Source: a bacterium UBP15_UBA6099 (lineage in GTDB: Bacteria; UBP15; UBA6099). Taken from it: a DNA stretch of 8,970 bases. Positions 6,157 to 8,970 of this stretch are shown piece by piece (within the stretch, counting starts at the first letter, position 1; each line of letters begins with the position of its first letter). The stretch is from positions 1 to 8,970 of the forward strand of contig DIWT01000011.1 of the NCBI GenBank assembly GCA_002435745.1, in the 5' to 3' direction. Below the pieces are notes generated by a model that ran no database searches, was not told the DNA's origin, and was given only the letters and a program-made list of their open reading frames with translations. The position numbers and the translations under genes are program-made.

Positions 6157-6205
6157 TTGACTTGAGCGGGGGGGCGGGTATAATCAGACCAAACCACTAG
6201 GGGGA
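6157..6205 (+). promoter_or_regulatory. Near-consensus sigma-70 promoter and RBS for the DUF6263-like gene
   Basis: TTGACT (6157-6162, five of six consensus bases) and TATAAT (6179-6184, perfect) are separated by 16 nt. The spacer is almost all G (seven Gs 6168-6174, three more 6176-6178). Transcription should begin near 6191, leaving a leader of about 20 nt with GGGGGA (6200-6205) placed 7 nt before the ATG at 6213. This is the best promoter in the window and suggests strong, independent expression. Confidence 0.75.
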
Positions 6206-6212
6206 ACGCGCA

Positions 6213-7280
6213 ATGAAAATGACAAGTATAACAGCGGTTTTCGCGGCGCTCGTCGCGGCGACGGTCTGCTCGCAGGCGCTCGCGCAACAGACTTATGAAC
6301 TGAAGATCAAGGGAACTCCCGGAGTCATAACAAAGTACGAGGCGTCCATCGGCGGCGCGCTCTCCTTCGACCTCGTCGGCCTGCCGATGCCCAACGCGAA
6401 GATGTCGGGTGAAAACCTCGCAGTCAAGATAAACCTCGACGCGTACATGGACACGCAGGACGCTTATGACGAAGGCACGGTGTTCCTCGCCAAGGCGATG
6501 ATAAAGAACGTGATACTCGGCGGGTTGCTGCAACTGCCGGACATCGGCGGCATCGGGGCGGACGCGGCTCCCGAACTCCTGCTCGACATCAGCCCGCAGG
6601 GCGGCATAAACAACATCGAAGTCCGCAACCTCAGCATGCCCGGCGGCGCAGGCAACATGCTCGGCGGCATGATGCCCGGCATGGGAAACTCCGGCATGGA
6701 TCTCACCAGCCTAGACACCATCCTGCCTATAATCACCGGCCTCATCCCTCCCATCCTTCCCAAAGACCCGGTCGCCGTCGGCGACACTTGGGTGCAGAAG
6801 GTCGCTCAGGACGATATGCCGATGCCGATTTTCCCCATCCTCGAAATGAGATATAAACTCATATCCGTCGACAACGGCGTGGCCATCATGGAGTTCGCCT
6901 CCACTGGCGACTACGACGCCGGATTCCTCAACAGCTTCCTTTCCATGATCCCCGAAATCCCGATGGGCGACGACGTGATGTCTATCGGCAAAGTCGACCT
7001 CAAGATGAAATGGGAAGTCGCAGGCGGAATGTCTCTGGCGATTGATTCCGGAACAATTCAGGACATGAGCGCGGACTCCAAAGTGACCGTCAAAGGCGGA
7101 GCCAAAATCAACTTCACAAAACCAGACGGCTCGAAGGAAAAATGGGAGCCGGAAGCAAAGGTCAACCTGACCCTCAACGGAACTCTCAAAAATGCCGGAG
7201 AAGTGTCCCGCGAACAGTTCGAGGAACTCTTTCCCGCCCCCGCAGAAGAAGCGGAAGACGAGGAAACGGAAGAAGAATGA
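6213..7280 (+). CDS. Exported DUF6263-like protein of unknown function
   Basis: A 355-residue secreted protein with a clear signal peptide (1-24, ending SQALA before QQ). The mature part is beta-rich, alternating short strands with a central PVAVGDTWVQK motif (176-186) followed by strands rich in aliphatic residues. This layout, with 'GDtW' in mid-protein and a long beta-sheet C-terminal half, recalls DUF6263/lipid-binding-type exported proteins; the call is tentative. Between them lies a Met/Gly-rich low-complexity segment (142-162, six Met and eight Gly) and a hydrophobic ILPIITGLIPPILP stretch (160-173). The C-terminus ends in an acidic tail (about 343-355, mostly Glu/Asp). No catalytic motif or lipobox is visible. 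It has its own strong promoter and converges on the next gene with an 18-bp gap. Confidence 0.7.
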   Translation: MKMTSITAVFAALVAATVCSQALAQQTYELKIKGTPGVITKYEASIGGALSFDLVGLPMPNAKMSGENLAVKINLDAYMDTQDAYDEGTVFLAKAMIKNVILGGLLQLPDIGGIGADAAPELLLDISPQGGINNIEVRNLSMPGGAGNMLGGMMPGMGNSGMDLTSLDTILPIITGLIPPILPKDPVAVGDTWVQKVAQDDMPMPIFPILEMRYKLISVDNGVAIMEFASTGDYDAGFLNSFLSMIPEIPMGDDVMSIGKVDLKMKWEVAGGMSLAIDSGTIQDMSADSKVTVKGGAKINFTKPDGSKEKWEPEAKVNLTLNGTLKNAGEVSREQFEELFPAPAEEAEDEETEEE

Positions 7281-7298
7281 CCCTCATGTAACAAGGGT

Positions 7299-8750
7299 TC
7301 AGCATTGTTTGAACAGAGGAAGTATCCGCCCGTCGGCGGTGGTCATAGAAACGTCAAACAGAGCGGCGACCGTCGGCGCGGCGTCGATAATCGAGCACAT
7401 GCCCCGTATCATCCCGGATTCCATTCCGGGGCCTGAGAAAAGGAGCGGCACAAGCGAGTCTTCCGCGCACAGGCCGCCGCCGCCGCGCGCGCCGTTTTCC
7501 ACCTCGAAACAGAAGCCACTCTCCCTGTCCGCGAGCAACACCACATCCGGGCTGTGCTTGCAGAAAAATCCTTTCAGTCTCTTGCGCGCTCCGGGGTACT
7601 TGGTTTCATTCCCGCTCCGCGAAAAGAAGTCTAGCGGCGGCTCCGCCAGAACGCCGTCATAAACCACGTACTCGCCCATCTCAACGTTTTTAACCAGAGC
7701 CAAATCCAGCCATCCGGGAACAGAGCCGCCCGCGCCGCTCGCCGACGCCCCGAAAAACGCGTCCGCCGCCGCCATCAAATCTTCCTCGAAAAGCGGCGGA
7801 CTGTGCCATTTCCCAGTCGCCCTGTTCCTCAAGTGAAGGTGATAAGAGCCTGAATGTATGAACGCCACCGCCGAACGCCTCTTCGGGTTGTCCGACTCGG
7901 CTGGGTTGTATATCGAATACCCGGCGGAGGAAAGGATTCTCCGCATCGCCGCGCGGGACACCACGCGTTCCGGCGGAGCGGGAGCGTGCCTGCCTCCGCG
8001 CGCCGCGCACAACGCGAAATGGAACTCCTCGAGTGGATGCCTCCGGGCGAGCGCGTCGAGCGTCCTCCCGAAACATGCGTCCAGAACTCCTGAAATATAC
8101 TCGCGCTCCTCGTCCTCCGCCGCGCCGGCGCTCCTCGGAAACGCGCCCGCGAAATTCACCTGAATCATCCTGTGCAGACGCCTAGTGTCGGCTATGAACT
8201 TCGCGGCCTTGCGCGCCGCCGCTCGGTCAAACGCCGCCCGGCCTCCCTTCCCCCCAGCCGACGCCAGCGCAATCTCCAACGCGCTCGCCGTTATGTGTTC
8301 GTCCGCCCCGCGCCCCACCGGCGTCCATACCGCCGCAGACCTCGCAGCGCGCGTTTTCAACGCCTCGAATATCGTCGCCGTTCCGCCGCTTATGTCCTTG
8401 TCCAGCACCGGCCCGTCCCCCGTCTTCGGCAGAGCCGGAAGCCCCAACCGCCCCGCCGCGCCCCGCCACGGCTCCGTCATCGCGTATTCCCTGTGCGCCG
8501 GCATCTTCCCGTGCCTGTCGAACCGCCCGCCTCCCGTTATCAGGTTTCTTCCGGGCATAGCTCCCGTCGCCAGCGCAGCGTGACACGACGCCGCCACTGA
8601 CGGAAACACAGCCGCCGCCCGTTCCGCCCTGACAGAGCTGCCGAATATCCTCTCGATGTTCGGCAGCCTCCCGCCGTCAAGCAACTCATAGAACACATCA
8701 GGACGCATCGCTCCTATCGTGAACAGCGCCGCACGGGTTTCCACTCTCAT
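7299..8750 (-). CDS. Alkaline-phosphatase/phosphodiesterase-superfamily protein lacking the catalytic metal site
   Basis: A 483-residue protein without signal peptide or membrane helix, so probably cytoplasmic. The fold is that of the type I phosphodiesterase/nucleotide pyrophosphatase branch of the alkaline phosphatase superfamily: TIGAMRPDVF (11-20), LPNIERIFG (29-37), VFPSVAASCHAALATGAMPG (48-67), VLDACFGRTLDAL (222-234), FHFALCAARGG (243-253), VPLLFSGPG (434-442) and IIDAAPTVAALFDV (454-467). The residues that should bind two metals and attack phosphate are missing: the first-strand Asp is Gly13, the nucleophile Thr/Ser is Ala53, the mid-protein Asp/His pair is absent around 195-212, the 'DHG' is Ala250-Arg251-Gly, and there is no His at all in 400-483. 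By analogy with known dead members, it is likely a binding or regulatory pseudoenzyme; that role is inference. ATG 8748-8750 has AAAGGA 6 nt upstream. No clear terminator; ACCCT/AGGGT at 7280-7298 is weak. Confidence 0.82.
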   Translation of the reverse strand: MRVETRAALFTIGAMRPDVFYELLDGGRLPNIERIFGSSVRAERAAAVFPSVAASCHAALATGAMPGRNLITGGGRFDRHGKMPAHREYAMTEPWRGAAGRLGLPALPKTGDGPVLDKDISGGTATIFEALKTRAARSAAVWTPVGRGADEHITASALEIALASAGGKGGRAAFDRAAARKAAKFIADTRRLHRMIQVNFAGAFPRSAGAAEDEEREYISGVLDACFGRTLDALARRHPLEEFHFALCAARGGRHAPAPPERVVSRAAMRRILSSAGYSIYNPAESDNPKRRSAVAFIHSGSYHLHLRNRATGKWHSPPLFEEDLMAAADAFFGASASGAGGSVPGWLDLALVKNVEMGEYVVYDGVLAEPPLDFFSRSGNETKYPGARKRLKGFFCKHSPDVVLLADRESGFCFEVENGARGGGGLCAEDSLVPLLFSGPGMESGMIRGMCSIIDAAPTVAALFDVSMTTADGRILPLFKQC

Positions 8751-8774
8751 GCCTTTTCCTTTCCGCGTTCGCTA

Positions 8775-8804
8775 ATTCTATAATATTTCCCCGCCCCTGT
8801 TCAG
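8775..8804 (-). promoter_or_regulatory. Weak candidate promoter of the phosphatase-like gene
   Basis: On the minus strand CTGAAC (8799-8804) and TAGAAT (8775-8780) are 18 nt apart; an overlapping TATTAT lies alongside the -10. The -10 is good, the -35 is poor. It sits about 25-55 nt upstream of the ATG, a sensible distance. Confidence 0.35.
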
Positions 8805-8889
8805 CCCCCGCCGGAAACATTTCATCCAGCCGCGCCGCCCGGCGAAAAGTAAATATTAAAGAAAGGAAGACATCGAAAAACGGAAAGAA

Positions 8890-8921
8890 CAAAGAGAAAC
8901 TTTTGAAAAAGTTTCTCTTTG
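8890..8921. repeat. Perfect 14-bp hairpin, possible bidirectional terminator
   Basis: CAAAGAGAAACTTT (8890-8903) and AAAGTTTCTCTTTG (8908-8921) pair perfectly around TGAA. The stem is AT-rich and no long T-run follows, so it is not a classic terminator, though such A/T-armed hairpins commonly lie between genes. It separates the phosphatase-like gene from whatever lies right of the window. In 8922-8970 I see nothing else that I can support. Confidence 0.55.
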
Positions 8922-8970
8922 AACCCGGATTCGTCAATAGAACCCTAGAATCAGGAAGAATCAGCCGTAT

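Noticed and set aside
6168..6178. G-quadruplex in the promoter spacer
   Set aside because: Only one run of seven Gs and one of three; fewer than four independent G-tracts in a proper arrangement.
6012..6533. 173-codon open frame on the minus strand across the 6126-6213 gap
   Set aside because: It covers a hairpin and a near-consensus promoter on the other strand and has no recognisable domain.
7280..7298. ACCCT/AGGGT as terminator between the convergent genes
   Set aside because: Only 5 bp with a 9-nt loop and no T-tract; too weak to call.
8698..8970. Minus-strand frame open to the right edge, Phe/Arg-rich
   Set aside because: It runs through the 14-bp hairpin and overlaps the start of the phosphatase-like gene in another frame; composition is not protein-like and there is no plausible start with an SD.

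Overview
This is a GC-rich stretch of bacterial chromosome with seven convincing protein genes, nearly all encoding cell-envelope or secreted products. Five have an N-terminal signal sequence or membrane segments, one (the VWA protein) is anchored at both ends, and only the last gene (7299-8750, minus) looks cytoplasmic. The LolA-type fold, cleavable Sec signals and Shine-Dalgarno sites point to a Gram-negative bacterium. The pairing of a VWA/glutamine-amidotransferase-like membrane protein with a DUF4159 protein is typical of Planctomycetes-Verrucomicrobia-Chlamydiae relatives, Acidobacteria and several uncultivated phyla. The exact phylum is inference and cannot be fixed from this window. 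I see no tRNA, rRNA, CRISPR array, transposase or phage gene.

Layout. The left part (about 82-4785) lies on the minus strand and reads right to left. First comes a secreted protein with two cysteine-bearing, OB-fold-like modules (3907-4785). Next is a LolA-like periplasmic protein (3192-3863), 43 nt further on with its own Shine-Dalgarno and a TTG start. A 240-bp gap with three inverted repeats follows. Then come the large VWA/GATase-like membrane protein (807-2951) and a DUF4159 protein (82-810), whose probable TTG start overlaps the VWA stop codon. A divergent intergenic region (4786-5103) carries candidate promoters in both directions and several stem-loops. To its right, on the plus strand, are a secreted alpha/beta hydrolase (5104-6126) and a secreted DUF6263-like protein (6213-7280). 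The latter has its own near-consensus sigma-70 promoter just after a hairpin. The last gene (7299-8750, minus) converges on it with an 18-bp gap. It is an alkaline-phosphatase-superfamily protein in which every catalytic and metal-binding position I can align has been replaced.

How the genes may work together. VWA and DUF4159 are translationally overlapped and probably act together at the inner membrane and periplasm. The LolA-like and OB-like proteins upstream may be in the same transcription unit or in an independent envelope operon, because the repeat-filled gap leaves this open. The esterase and DUF6263-like gene look like separately transcribed exported-protein genes. The most unusual item is the apparent pseudo-phosphatase, which keeps the fold motifs but not the metal site. 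All family assignments rest on motif recognition by eye; no database search was possible.
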